DNA of 64,000 nt from Bacillota bacterium (GCA_023409535.1 JAEYGZ010000046.1:1-64000), one strand, 5' to 3'; positions 18,305 to 27,490 are shown, counted from the first letter of the stretch. Translations and numbers: made by a program. Notes: generated by a model from the letters alone, not told the origin.

Positions 18305-18353
18305 AAAAAGCTGATGACTCAGATACAGAATGTATGAGTTGTCAGCTTTTTTA
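18305..18353 (+). terminator. Intrinsic terminator after the second FadR-type gene
   Basis: AAAAGCTGATGACTCA (about 18306-18321) pairs with TGAGTTGTCAGCTTTT (18335-18350) and continues into the T-run. Confidence 0.8.
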
Positions 18354-18401
18354 TTGCTTTATCCGCAGTCCCTATATTCTTTGTGACTCACTAGCGTCCA
18401 C

Positions 18402-18463
18402 GCATGCGACTTGTTCGCATGCATAAATACAACGTGTGAATTATGCTTTTCAATAATTCACAC
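18402..18463. repeat. Two adjacent inverted repeats in the gap before the aldolase gene
   Basis: GCATGCGA/TCGCATGC (18402-18409 with 18415-18422, 5-nt loop) is followed by GTGTGAATTA/TAATTCACAC (18434-18443 with 18454-18463). Neither has a T-run. They could be remnants of a small repeat element or processed RNA hairpins. The stretch 18464-18665 holds nothing else I recognise. Confidence 0.5.
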
Positions 18464-18665
18464 TACCCCTCCTGATATTATTTAAAACTAATATATCTGC
18501 TTGTCTGACAATATTCCGATAAATTATTTGATCTCTTCCATAAGAGTAGTAAAAAAACAAATTATTAAAAGTATAAAATTAATTTAAATTACTGAATGAT
18601 TTTTTTTGACTGGTTTTTTGTATTGGTAAATAGCACAAAAAAATAATGGATTTTAAAAATAAATA

Positions 18666-18694
18666 TTGACATTTGCTATAGTATTCGATAAAAT
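18666..18694 (+). promoter_or_regulatory. SigA-type promoter of the aldolase/transporter operon
   Basis: TTGACA at 18666-18671 and TAAAAT at 18689-18694 with 17 bp between them. The operator variant begins 11 bp after the first base of the -10 box, the same geometry as at the chemoreceptor promoter. Confidence 0.75.
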
Positions 18695-18699
18695 GATTA

Positions 18700-18718
18700 C
18701 ATGATGTCAGACAACATG
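18700..18718. promoter_or_regulatory. FadR-type operator, copy 3 (imperfect)
   Basis: CATGATGT-CAG-ACAACATG keeps one perfect half-site and one half with a single change from CATGTTGT. Its position on the predicted transcription start suggests repression of the operon that begins with the DapA-superfamily gene. Confidence 0.7.
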
Positions 18719-18781
18719 ATGAGCAAATGAATCGCAGTGCTTTTGACAATCATATAAAATACATAAAAAGGAGAAATAGAA

Positions 18782-19714
18782 ATGACAAGAAAAGATTTTA
18801 CCAAAAAGTATGGACAGATCCTTTGCCCGCTAGTGACACCTTACAATACATACGAAGACGTTGATTATGAAAAGTATGAAGAACTCATTGAATATTTAAT
18901 TCAAAATGATCTTTGTGATTCATTGATTGTTACAGGAACCACCGGGGAAGCCTCCCTGTTAACTTTTGATGAGAGAGTTAAGCTTATGGAAACAGCAATC
19001 AAAGCTTCCGCCGGAAGGAAACCTGTGATTGCCGGAACAGGCTGCGCATCTACCAAAGAAACCATAGCATTAACAAAAAAAGCGGAAGAGCTTGGAATTG
19101 ATTTATGTATGGTGGTTGCTCCCTTTTATAATAAACCGACGCAGGAAGGTATTTATGAACATTATAAAGCAATTGCTGAAAGTGTAAAAATTAATATATT
19201 ACTTTATAATATTCCGATTTTTGTAGGAGTAAATGTGGAGGCTGCAACGGTTAGAGAGCTGGCTAAGTTTAAAAATATAATCGGTATCAAGGATGAGGCC
19301 GGAATTAATCCCACACAGATTACAGATTATATACTTGCAACGGAAGATATCAACCCGGAATTTGTTATCTTTAACGGCGATGATATTATGCTGCTGCCGA
19401 CGGTAGTTCAGGGAGCTATGGGAGTGGTCAGCGGCGGGGCCCATATCTTTGGGCATGAAATCAGGACAATCCTGAATGCATTTGCGAAAGGCGACCATGA
19501 GACCGCAAAGAATTTATTTGTTCCGTTATATAGATTTTGCAAGGCATGCGGGCAAAACGGAAGAATTCTTCCGAATTCAATTATGAGACCGGCGATAGAA
19601 ATGGTTACCGGCATCAAGCTTGGACCGGCAAGAAAGCCTCTGGCACCGATTACAGATAAGGAAAAGAAGGTTCTTATTGATACATTGACCTCAATAGGGA
19701 TAAAAGTAAAATAA
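18782..19714 (+). CDS. DapA/N-acetylneuraminate-lyase superfamily aldolase, not a true DHDPS, 310 aa
   Basis: A class I aldolase TIM barrel: TTGEASLLT near residues 53-61, general-base Tyr142 in LYNIP, Schiff-base Lys170 in GIKDEAG. In dihydrodipicolinate synthase, Tyr133-NVPS is followed by Arg138, which binds the substrate carboxylate; here the equivalent residue is Phe147 (YNIPIFVG). This argues against lysine biosynthesis and for cleavage or condensation of a 2-keto-3-deoxy sugar acid or related pyruvate aldol. AAAAGGAG precedes the ATG. It is the first gene after operator copy 3 and leads into the LIV-type transporter. Confidence 0.85.
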   Translation: MTRKDFTKKYGQILCPLVTPYNTYEDVDYEKYEELIEYLIQNDLCDSLIVTGTTGEASLLTFDERVKLMETAIKASAGRKPVIAGTGCASTKETIALTKKAEELGIDLCMVVAPFYNKPTQEGIYEHYKAIAESVKINILLYNIPIFVGVNVEAATVRELAKFKNIIGIKDEAGINPTQITDYILATEDINPEFVIFNGDDIMLLPTVVQGAMGVVSGGAHIFGHEIRTILNAFAKGDHETAKNLFVPLYRFCKACGQNGRILPNSIMRPAIEMVTGIKLGPARKPLAPITDKEKKVLIDTLTSIGIKVK

Positions 19715-19854
19715 TAAACAGGGTTATATTGAAACTATATAATTTGGTTAATTTATGGGAATGAAAAATAAGCGTTTACTATTGCTACATAAGGGAATGT
19801 AATTGTTAGCCGGCTCGGAATTCCGAAAGGCTTTTGAATGCGAGGAGGATTTTT

Positions 19855-21066
19855 ATGAAGAAGGCAGTATCATTAATGTTGGTGCTTTTCATGTTTGTTT
19901 TTAGCTTTACCGCTTGTTCGAACGGAAGCAAGGGAGTAAATGGCAATGAGGATAATGTAGAAGAGGTAAAAGAGCCAAATCAGGGAAATGATGCATCAGG
20001 TGAAACCGATGGTGAAATATTATTTGGTTTGAGCTGTGCAATCACAGGAAATTTCCCGTTGGCAGGTCAGCGTACAAAACAAGGCGTTGATTTGGCGTTA
20101 AAGGAAATCAATGCCAAAGGAGGAGTTCTTGGAAAGAAGCTGGTCTATACAATGGAGGATGACCAAAACGTTCAAACCACGGCGGTTAATGTGGTTACCA
20201 AGATTTTAAACCAGAAGGTATGTGCAGTGATCGGTCCGCATACAAGCGGTAATGCTGCTGCTACAAATGAATTGTATAAGAATGCAAAGGTACCGTTCTT
20301 AACAGGGGGTACCAGTCCGAAATTGTCCACCCTAGACAATCCTTATTTTTTCAGAGTCAGGCCTGCCGATACGGTTAATGGAAGGGTTGCGGCAAAATAT
20401 GCAATTGAGACCTTGGGAGCAAAAAAGATCGGAATATCTTTCAATAATAATGATTTTGGAACGGGCGGACGTGATGTAATTATCTCCTACCTGGAAAATG
20501 CCGGAGTGGATTATGTTACTGTCGGACATAATTCAGGGGATAAGGACCTGACGGGACAGATCATGCAATTGAAAAAAGAAGGAGTGGACGTTATTATCTC
20601 CTGGACGGATGATGCGGAGGTCGCATTAACTGCACGCCAATTGTATGAATTGGGTGTGGATGTGCCGGTTATTGCATCGGCAGGTGTTGTTATGGGACAG
20701 GTACTTGATTTGCTGGAAGCGGAATATGTTGAGGGCTGGTATTCTGTAACAGATTTTGTTACGACCAGTTCGAATAAAACGATTACAGAATTCGCTGAGA
20801 ATTTTAAAGCAGAATATAATTGTGATGCCGAGCTGTATGCGTCCTCTTATTATAGCGCAACCTATGTTCTTGCAGATGCGATTGAGCGTGCCGGTTCCGC
20901 AGATCCGGAAGCAGTCAGAGATGCACTGGCACAAACAAAAGGCCTTGTGCTTCCGGAAGGAACCTATGACTGTGATGAAAACGGCAATATGGTCCACGGC
21001 TGTGTTATAGCACAAATTCTTGATAAAGTACCGACGATGATTGACTATGTTACGGTAGAGGAATAA
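19855..21066 (+). CDS. LIV-type ABC importer, substrate-binding lipoprotein, 403 aa
   Basis: A lipoprotein signal peptide ends in FTAC (Cys near residue 21), followed by an acidic linker and a Peripla_BP_6 two-lobe domain (GLSCAITGNFPLAGQRTKQGVDLAL; IGPHTSGNAAATNE). GAGGAGG before 19855 fixes the start. The family classically binds branched-chain amino acids but also amides, urea and aromatic acids. Its place between a sugar-acid aldolase and fucose isomerase suggests a sugar-derived ligand, which would be unusual for this family (inference). Confidence 0.9.
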   Translation: MKKAVSLMLVLFMFVFSFTACSNGSKGVNGNEDNVEEVKEPNQGNDASGETDGEILFGLSCAITGNFPLAGQRTKQGVDLALKEINAKGGVLGKKLVYTMEDDQNVQTTAVNVVTKILNQKVCAVIGPHTSGNAAATNELYKNAKVPFLTGGTSPKLSTLDNPYFFRVRPADTVNGRVAAKYAIETLGAKKIGISFNNNDFGTGGRDVIISYLENAGVDYVTVGHNSGDKDLTGQIMQLKKEGVDVIISWTDDAEVALTARQLYELGVDVPVIASAGVVMGQVLDLLEAEYVEGWYSVTDFVTTSSNKTITEFAENFKAEYNCDAELYASSYYSATYVLADAIERAGSADPEAVRDALAQTKGLVLPEGTYDCDENGNMVHGCVIAQILDKVPTMIDYVTVEE

Positions 21067-21182
21067 TTCACATAAGAATGAGATAAGTTACTATGATAGA
21101 TGCAAGGTTTTAAGGTATTTATAAGCCTTGCATCTATTATTAAATAATAAGTATGAATTTAAATCAGTTGGGAGTGAGCTTA

Positions 21183-22055
21183 ATGACAATGAGTATTATT
21201 ATTCAGCTTATTGTGAGCGGTTTGGCATTGGGATTTATTTATTCGTTGGTTTCCGTTGAGTATACGCTGATATTTAATTCTACGGGGCTGCTTAATTTTA
21301 GTCATGATAAGTTTATTATGCTGGGAGCATATGTTTTTGCCGGGCAGTATATTATAAGAATGGGAGCAAGTCCGGCAATCGGAGTTATTGCTGCGCTGCT
21401 GACCATGTTTTTATTTGGAGTAATCGTTGCGACAGGGATTTTTAATCCCTTGAGAAATATGGCATCTCCGATTTTTGCGGTAATGGGAACGGTATTTTTA
21501 GGCCGTATTTTGTCTGAACTGGCACGTCTTGTGTGGGGGGCCACACCGTTTACCCTGCCGGGGTTTTTAAAAGGGGTTTATCAATTTGGAGATATTATAA
21601 TAACAAAGGCGAATGTTACGATTATCGGCGTATCGACCTGCCTGGTTATTGCATTGCAGATATTTTTTAAAAAGACAAAAGCAGGTAAGGCAATGCGGTG
21701 TGTACAGCAGAATAAAACAGCGGCGGCATTAATGGGAATTAACGTAACAAGGAACATAAATTTTACGATTGCTTTAAGTGCGGCAATTTGTTCCATCATC
21801 GGTATTATGGTTATTCCTTTATTTACGATTGATTTGACAATTGCAAATATGATTGGGTTAAAGGGCTTTGCTGCGGGCGTTATCGGCGGCTTCGGATATT
21901 TACCCGGCGCGATAGCCGGAGGTATTGTAATTGGTATCCTGGAAAATCTCAGCACGCTGGTAATACCAACCTTATATAAGGATTGCATCGCATTTGTATT
22001 ACTGATAGGATGTTTGCTCATCAGACCCTCCGGACTTTTAGGACATAAAAAGTAG
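21183..22055 (+). CDS. livH: LIV-type ABC importer, permease LivH-like, 290 aa
   Basis: About eight hydrophobic spans in the LivH pattern: GLALGFIYSLVSVEYTLIF at the N-terminus, GLLNFSHDKFIMLGAY, and GGFGYLPGAIAGGIVIGILE near the C-terminus. The ATG at 21183 follows GGGAGTGAG; an upstream ATG at 21153 lacks a site. It belongs to the operon running from 18782 to 29205. An unusual 231-bp hairpin-rich gap separates it from the livM-like gene. Confidence 0.9.
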   Translation: MTMSIIIQLIVSGLALGFIYSLVSVEYTLIFNSTGLLNFSHDKFIMLGAYVFAGQYIIRMGASPAIGVIAALLTMFLFGVIVATGIFNPLRNMASPIFAVMGTVFLGRILSELARLVWGATPFTLPGFLKGVYQFGDIIITKANVTIIGVSTCLVIALQIFFKKTKAGKAMRCVQQNKTAAALMGINVTRNINFTIALSAAICSIIGIMVIPLFTIDLTIANMIGLKGFAAGVIGGFGYLPGAIAGGIVIGILENLSTLVIPTLYKDCIAFVLLIGCLLIRPSGLLGHKK

Positions 22056-22286
22056 TGATGAAGAAGTGTGAAAAGGATCTGACAATACCAGCATCCTTGG
22101 AAAGAACTCCAACATGAATTCCATTGGAAATTCATGTTGAACTTCTCTTCCCACTTATGTATGTGCTGCCTACGGCAGCATGTCGGGAAGGTTGAATAGC
22201 ATTTTTTCAATTTCAAAAATTTGTGCCGCGTGATCCTGGCGCAAATTTTGATGCACAAAAAGACATGCGCAGGAATGGAGTAAAAA
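22056..22286. repeat. Hairpin-rich intergenic segment inside the transporter operon
   Basis: Three inverted repeats stand in a row. CAACATGAATT pairs with AATTCATGTTG (about 22111-22140). GCTGCC pairs with GGCAGC across TAC (about 22168-22180). AAATTTGTGCC pairs imperfectly with GGCGCAAATTT (about 22217-22249). No coding sequence or T-run terminator is evident. The other gaps in this transporter operon are 2-120 bp, so this looks like an inserted small repeat element or an RNA processing/attenuation region. Confidence 0.5.
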
Positions 22287-23261
22287 ATGAAGATACTTAA
22301 AAGAATTGGAATTTTGATATTTTTGGTCATGATAATAGTTATTCCTCTTTTTGACGGTAATACATATCACCATATTATTCTGTGCCAGACCTTAGTGAAT
22401 TTGGTTGTTGTTATGGGATTGAATTTTATTACCGGATTAACCGGACAGATGAATCTCGGAACAGCGGGTATCATGGCGCTTGGTGCCTACAGCGCGGCGC
22501 TGGGCAGTACGAAATTTGGAATTCCCATCTGGAGTGGATTTGTCCTGGCGATTGCAATGGGGTTTATTATCGGCAAATGTTTGGGATATCCAAGCTTACG
22601 GTTGAAGGGGGTTTATTTATCACTTACTACCATCGGCTTCAGTGAAATTACTAGACTGGTTCTTACCAATTGGGTTGAGCTGACAGGCGGTACCATGGGG
22701 GTTCAAAACATTCCGTGGATTAATATTTTGGGAATTGAACTGAATACATCCTTTAAAATATATTATCTTTATCTGATCATTGCGATAATACTCGTTTTTT
22801 CTTCCTACCGGATTGTTCACTCGAAGTGGGGCCGGGTATTTAAAGCAATCAGGGATAATGTTGAAGCGGTAGAGGCCTGCGGTATAGATATTGCGAAAAT
22901 GAAAATTTTGGCATTTACACTGGCAAGTGTTTTCGGATGTCTCGGAGGCGCAATGTATGCGCATATGATGGGATACATCAATCCGACCACCTTTACACAG
23001 GATTTATCGGCGAATTATCTGGCTATGATGATGCTTGGCGGTATCGGGTCGGTTGCAGGAAACATTGTCGGAGCCGCCACGGTAACCATCCTGCCGGAAG
23101 CATTGAGATTTATGGAAAATTACTATTGGCTGGTATTCAGTATCATTACTTTATTATTCGCTATATTTCTTCCGAATGGAATTGTATCATTATTTACAAA
23201 GGACAGACGGTTGGGAATGTTCTGGATTCCTAAAAAGAAGGATAGCAAGGAGGCGGATTAG
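22287..23261 (+). CDS. livM: LIV-type ABC importer, permease LivM-like, 324 aa
   Basis: Ten or so hydrophobic segments with LivM landmarks: MNLGTAGIMALGAYSAALG near residues 56-74, GYPSLRLKGVYLSLTTIGFSEI near 100-121, and GGIGSVAGNIVGAA near 249-262. The C-terminal tail is Lys-rich and cytoplasmic. The ATG follows GGAATGGAG. It pairs with the livH-like permease to form the membrane pore. Confidence 0.9.
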   Translation: MKILKRIGILIFLVMIIVIPLFDGNTYHHIILCQTLVNLVVVMGLNFITGLTGQMNLGTAGIMALGAYSAALGSTKFGIPIWSGFVLAIAMGFIIGKCLGYPSLRLKGVYLSLTTIGFSEITRLVLTNWVELTGGTMGVQNIPWINILGIELNTSFKIYYLYLIIAIILVFSSYRIVHSKWGRVFKAIRDNVEAVEACGIDIAKMKILAFTLASVFGCLGGAMYAHMMGYINPTTFTQDLSANYLAMMMLGGIGSVAGNIVGAATVTILPEALRFMENYYWLVFSIITLLFAIFLPNGIVSLFTKDRRLGMFWIPKKKDSKEAD

Positions 23262-23263
23262 AC

Positions 23264-24061
23264 ATGGCAGAGACAGTTTTAAAGCTTGAGAAAGTAACCA
23301 AAAGATTTTCGGGATTGGTCGCTGTAAATGATTTGTCCTTTGAAATGTCCCAAAGAAGTATTCATGCTTTGATCGGTCCCAATGGTTCCGGTAAGACGAC
23401 CACCGTAAATATGATTACAGGAGCGTTTCCCGTCAGTGACGGCAGAATTTACTACAAGGATCAACTGATCAGCGGCATGCCAATGTATAAAATTGCGAGA
23501 CTTGGTATCAGCAGAACCTTTCAAAATTTGAAATTATTTACCTCAATGAGTGTTCTGGAAAATCTTATGGTAGGGGGACACCAGATGACAGATATCGGAC
23601 TTTGGAGATTCCTGATCGATTTTAAAGGAACAAAACGGGAGGAGAAGCTCGTAAAGGAGCGGGCGGAAGAGGTTCTGGAGTATATCGGCATGGCTGATCT
23701 GAAAGATGAAAAGGTGAAAAATCTGGCCTACGGAAAACAAAAAATGACCGAGCTTGGACGCGCACTGATGATGAAGCCGGAAACGCTTATTCTTGATGAG
23801 CCTGCGGCAGGCTTAAATCCATCCGAAAGAAAAGAATTTGTTGATATTATTTTGAAAACCTTTGACTCAGGAATGGACATTTTTTTAATCGAACATAATA
23901 TGGACGTTATTATGAATATTAGTACGAAGATCAGCGTATTAAATTTTGGTGCTAAGATAGCGGAAGGAACACCGGATGATATACAAAATAATGATAATGT
24001 AATTAAGGCATACTTAGGTGAAAAGTATAAGCCCGTTACTAAAGCAGAGATAGGGGGCTGA
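23264..24061 (+). CDS. livG: LIV-type ABC importer, ATPase LivG-like, 265 aa
   Basis: Walker A GPNGSGKTT near residues 39-47, the LivG-specific insertion after Q-loop SRTFQNLKLF, the signature segment LAYGKQKMTELGRAL, and Walker B LILDEPAAGLNPSE. Note that the signature reads LAYGKQ rather than LSGGQ, which is usual for LivG proteins. It starts 2 bp after livM with AAGGAGG upstream. Confidence 0.92.
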   Translation: MAETVLKLEKVTKRFSGLVAVNDLSFEMSQRSIHALIGPNGSGKTTTVNMITGAFPVSDGRIYYKDQLISGMPMYKIARLGISRTFQNLKLFTSMSVLENLMVGGHQMTDIGLWRFLIDFKGTKREEKLVKERAEEVLEYIGMADLKDEKVKNLAYGKQKMTELGRALMMKPETLILDEPAAGLNPSERKEFVDIILKTFDSGMDIFLIEHNMDVIMNISTKISVLNFGAKIAEGTPDDIQNNDNVIKAYLGEKYKPVTKAEIGG

Positions 24062-24064
24062 ACT

Positions 24065-24775
24065 ATGCTGAAAGTAAATGGTATCGACGTATATTACGGT
24101 AAGGTCCAGGCACTGGTGGATGTATCCTTTGAGGTGGACGACAATGAAATTGTTTCAATTATCGGAGCAAACGGCGCCGGCAAAACTACCCTGATGAAAA
24201 CCATCATGGGAATCAATAGGCCGCGTAAAGGAACGATCGAATATAACGGAAAAACAATCAGTAATCAGAAGGTTCACAGCATTGTAAGCGCGGGGATTGT
24301 TTATGTTCCGGAAGGCAGAGAAGTATTTCCGCAGATGTCGGTTCTTGAAAATCTTGAAATGGGGGCATTTAGCAGAAAATACACAAAGGCTCAGATGGAG
24401 GAGCATGTAGAGGAAGTTTATGATTTATTTCCGAGACTAAAAGAACGCAGCAAACAAGCGGCAGGTACCATGAGCGGCGGAGAGCAGCAGATGCTTGCAA
24501 TCGGAAGAGGAATGATGAGTGATCCCAGGTTAATTATGTTTGATGAACCTTCATTGGGTTTGGCGCCGGTAATTGTAGACGAAATGTTTGATGCGATCGT
24601 TGCGATTAATAAGCATAAAAATACGCCAATCGTTATCGTGGAACAGAATGCCTTTATGGCTATGTCTATCTCAAAAAGAACCTATGTATTGGAAGTCGGT
24701 AATGTGGTAAATCACGGAAGCAGCCGGGAGCTGTTAAACAGTCCGCAGATTAAAAAGGCTTATCTTGGAGATTAG
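24065..24775 (+). CDS. livF: LIV-type ABC importer, ATPase LivF-like, 236 aa
   Basis: Walker A GANGAGKTT near residues 36-44, VPEGREVFPQMSVLENLEMGA, signature MSGGEQQMLAIGRGMM, Walker B LIMFDEPSLGLAP. These are the standard LivF features, and the length is typical. It follows livG by 3 bp, so all five importer genes form one unit. Confidence 0.92.
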   Translation: MLKVNGIDVYYGKVQALVDVSFEVDDNEIVSIIGANGAGKTTLMKTIMGINRPRKGTIEYNGKTISNQKVHSIVSAGIVYVPEGREVFPQMSVLENLEMGAFSRKYTKAQMEEHVEEVYDLFPRLKERSKQAAGTMSGGEQQMLAIGRGMMSDPRLIMFDEPSLGLAPVIVDEMFDAIVAINKHKNTPIVIVEQNAFMAMSISKRTYVLEVGNVVNHGSSRELLNSPQIKKAYLGD

Positions 24776-24841
24776 CAGAGGCTAATGTCCGGCAGGATAG
24801 CTGTTTGTGCCGCAGGCTTCGGCGGCGGAATGGAGTGCAGC

Positions 24842-25603
24842 ATGAAATTGATCAGACATATTTTTAAAGAGAAGGAATATTATGGTGAAGTAGTAAATGA
24901 TGAAGTTCATCAATTGACGGGCTCGTTGGAAGGAGGGCTGGTGAAAACAGGAATCAGCTATAAGCTTGATGATGTAAGGCTGTTAAGTCCGGTGAAGCCT
25001 TCTAAAATAATCTGTGTCGGACTAAATTATCTTGATCATATTATTGAATCCAATGAAGTAATACCGGAAGCACCTGTTGTTTTTATGAAGCCTCCGACTG
25101 CGGTGATTGCTGCGGGAGAAGGAATTCAATATCCAAAGCAGTCAAAAAGAGTGGATTATGAAGGAGAATTGGCTGTGATTATTGGAAAGCGTACCTGCAA
25201 GGTATCAGAGGAAGATGCGGAAAATTACATACTGGGGTATACCTGTGCCAATGATGTTACCGCAAGAGATTTACAGACCCCGAACGGACAATGGATTATT
25301 GCAAAGGGGTTTGACACCTTTCTGCCGCTGGGACCCTGCATAACAACTGATATCAATCCAAACGACTTGGAAATCCGAACCCTGTTAAACGACCGTATCG
25401 TGCAGGCATCCAATACCAGGCAGTTATTATTCAAACCTCAGATGCTGGTCAGCTTTATTTCTTCCATAATGACACTAATGCCGGGGGATGTAATTCTTAC
25501 CGGGACTACCTCCGGAATCGGTCCTATGAAAGCAGGGGACAAGGTGGTGGTAGAGATCGAGCAGATAGGAAGATTGGAAAATCATATAGAAAAGATAGGG
25601 TAA
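24842..25603 (+). CDS. Fumarylacetoacetate hydrolase (FAH) family protein, 253 aa
   Basis: The C-terminal FAH fold carries the metal-binding pattern YEGELAVIIGKR (Glu-x-Glu), a later Asp in NDVTARDLQ, and GFDTFLPLGP. The family cleaves or decarboxylates beta-diketo acids, including 2,4-diketo-3-deoxy sugar acids of the oxidative L-fucose and L-rhamnose pathways. The ATG at 24842 follows GGAG; an upstream ATG at 24785 has only a distant site. Position between the transporter and L-fucose isomerase fits hydrolysis of a diketo-deoxy sugar acid to pyruvate plus a hydroxy acid (inference). Confidence 0.85.
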   Translation: MKLIRHIFKEKEYYGEVVNDEVHQLTGSLEGGLVKTGISYKLDDVRLLSPVKPSKIICVGLNYLDHIIESNEVIPEAPVVFMKPPTAVIAAGEGIQYPKQSKRVDYEGELAVIIGKRTCKVSEEDAENYILGYTCANDVTARDLQTPNGQWIIAKGFDTFLPLGPCITTDINPNDLEIRTLLNDRIVQASNTRQLLFKPQMLVSFISSIMTLMPGDVILTGTTSGIGPMKAGDKVVVEIEQIGRLENHIEKIG

Positions 25604-25696
25604 TGAATAAGCTGAACTGCAAGGAAGCAACAATACAGCAATTTTGAGCTATAGGAATATTGATATTATCCGGAATGGAAAAGGAGGCAGTTTATT

Positions 25697-27490
25697 ATGA
25701 ACAATAACAGAATGATCGGTGATTATCCTGTCATCGGAATCCGTCCGATCATAGATGCACGGCAGGGAATGCTGGAGGTAAGAGGTTCGCTGGAAGAACA
25801 GACTATGAATATGGCCAATGCGGCGAAAAAGCTGATAGAGCAAAAAGTAAAATATACAAATGGCGAGCCGGTCAGGGTTATCCTTGCCGACGGGACGATC
25901 GGCCGTGTTGCGGAAGCAGCGGCATGTGCTGATAAATTCAAAAAAGCGGGTGTGGATATCACATTGTCCGTAACGCCCTGCTGGTGCTATGGAGCCGAGA
26001 CGATGGACATGGACCCGATGACGATCAAAGGGGTCTGGGGACTCAATGCCACGGAAAGACCGGGCGCCGTATATCTGGCATCCGTATTGGCGGGGCATGC
26101 AAGGAAGGGGCTTCCTGCTTTCGGTATATACGGTAAGCATGTACAGGAAAAGGATGACGGTGAAATACCGGAGGACGTAAAAGAAAAAATTGTCCGTTTC
26201 AGCCAGTCTGCGGTTGCTGTAGCGGCAATGCGCGGAAAATCTTACCTGCAGATCGGCTCTGTGTGTATGGGTATTTCCGGGTCTAGCGTTGATCCGGATT
26301 TCTTTGAAGAATATTTGGGGATGCGTGTGGAATCCGTGGATGAGGTAGAAGTGATCCGCCGCATTGAGCAGGAAATTTATGATAAAACGGAATATCAAAA
26401 AGCATTAAAATGGACAAAAATGAATTGTCCGGAAGGCTTTGACAAGAATCCTGAATTCGCACGGAAAACAAAAGAAGAAAAAGAAAAGGACTGGGAATTT
26501 ACCGTTAAGTGCGCCTTAATTATTAAGGATTTAATGAATGGAAATTCCAAGCTACCCCAAGGAAGAGAAGAGGAAGCGCTGGGTCATAATGCAATTGCAG
26601 CAGGTTTCCAGGGCCAAAGACAGTGGACTGATTATTATCCCAACACTGATTTTCCCGAGGCGATTTTAAATACTTCCTTTGATTGGAACGGGGCAAGAGA
26701 GCCTTATATTCTTGCGACTGAAAATGACAGCCTGAACGGTGTCAGTATGCTGTTTTTGAAATTACTTACAAACAAGGCCCAGATGTTTGCGGATGTCAGA
26801 ACCTGTTGGTCCGGCGAAGCGGTGAAAAAGGCAACCGGATATGAATTGGAAGGCCGGGCGAAAGAGGCGGACGGAATTATTCATTTGATTAATTCCGGTG
26901 CATGCTGCCTGGATGCCTGCGGTGAGGCAAAAGAGGAACAGGGCAATGGTGCTATAAAACCCTTCTGGGAAATGACAAATGCCGATATGGAAGCATGCTT
27001 GAAGGCGACGCAATGGTGTCCTGCGGACCAGGGATATTTCAGAGGGGGCGGATATTCGTCGCGGTTCCTGACAACGGCAGATATGCCGGCTACCATGATC
27101 CGTTTAAATATCGTGAAAGGTATCGGCCCGGTGGTACAAATCGTGGAAGGATTTACTGTAAGCCTTCCGGAGAAGGTGGCCGATCATATTTGGGCGAGAA
27201 CGGATTATACCTGGCCGTGCACCTGGTTTGCACCCAGAATAACCGGCGAAGGCGCGTTTAAAAATGCGTATGGTGTGATGAACAGCTGGGGAGCGAATCA
27301 CGGAGCGATCAGCTACGGGCACGTTGGAGCGGATGTGATTACCATGTGCTCAATGCTGAGAATTCCGGTCTGCATGCATAATGTTCCGGAGGATAAAATC
27401 TTTAGACCGGCAGTCTGGAATGCATTTGGAATGGATAAAGAGGGACAGGATTACAGGGCATGTGCTTGTTACGGGGCAATGTATAAATAA
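25697..27490 (+). CDS. fucI: L-fucose isomerase, 597 aa
   Basis: Interconverts L-fucose and L-fuculose and, in characterised enzymes, D-arabinose and D-ribulose. Very close agreement with E. coli FucI throughout: IGIRPxID at the N-terminus, SLEEQTMNMA, SVTPCWCYG, GFQGQRQWTD. The Mn2+ site matches Glu342 in ATENDSLNG, Asp366 in FADVRT and the late His in YGHVGAD. Length is 597 against about 591 in E. coli. AAAAGGAGG precedes the ATG. It is followed by an AraB-type kinase rather than fuculokinase FucK, and no FucA aldolase is present, so the physiological substrate may be D-arabinose or another sugar. Confidence 0.93.
   Translation: MNNNRMIGDYPVIGIRPIIDARQGMLEVRGSLEEQTMNMANAAKKLIEQKVKYTNGEPVRVILADGTIGRVAEAAACADKFKKAGVDITLSVTPCWCYGAETMDMDPMTIKGVWGLNATERPGAVYLASVLAGHARKGLPAFGIYGKHVQEKDDGEIPEDVKEKIVRFSQSAVAVAAMRGKSYLQIGSVCMGISGSSVDPDFFEEYLGMRVESVDEVEVIRRIEQEIYDKTEYQKALKWTKMNCPEGFDKNPEFARKTKEEKEKDWEFTVKCALIIKDLMNGNSKLPQGREEEALGHNAIAAGFQGQRQWTDYYPNTDFPEAILNTSFDWNGAREPYILATENDSLNGVSMLFLKLLTNKAQMFADVRTCWSGEAVKKATGYELEGRAKEADGIIHLINSGACCLDACGEAKEEQGNGAIKPFWEMTNADMEACLKATQWCPADQGYFRGGGYSSRFLTTADMPATMIRLNIVKGIGPVVQIVEGFTVSLPEKVADHIWARTDYTWPCTWFAPRITGEGAFKNAYGVMNSWGANHGAISYGHVGADVITMCSMLRIPVCMHNVPEDKIFRPAVWNAFGMDKEGQDYRACACYGAMYK

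Noticed and set aside
18782..19714. dapA (lysine biosynthesis dihydrodipicolinate synthase)
   Set aside because: The carboxylate-binding Arg is replaced by Phe and the gene sits in a sugar/importer operon.
21581..22330. 249-codon minus-strand frame across livH and the livH-livM gap
   Set aside because: It covers the livH coding sequence and the hairpin region, with no start signal or family pattern.
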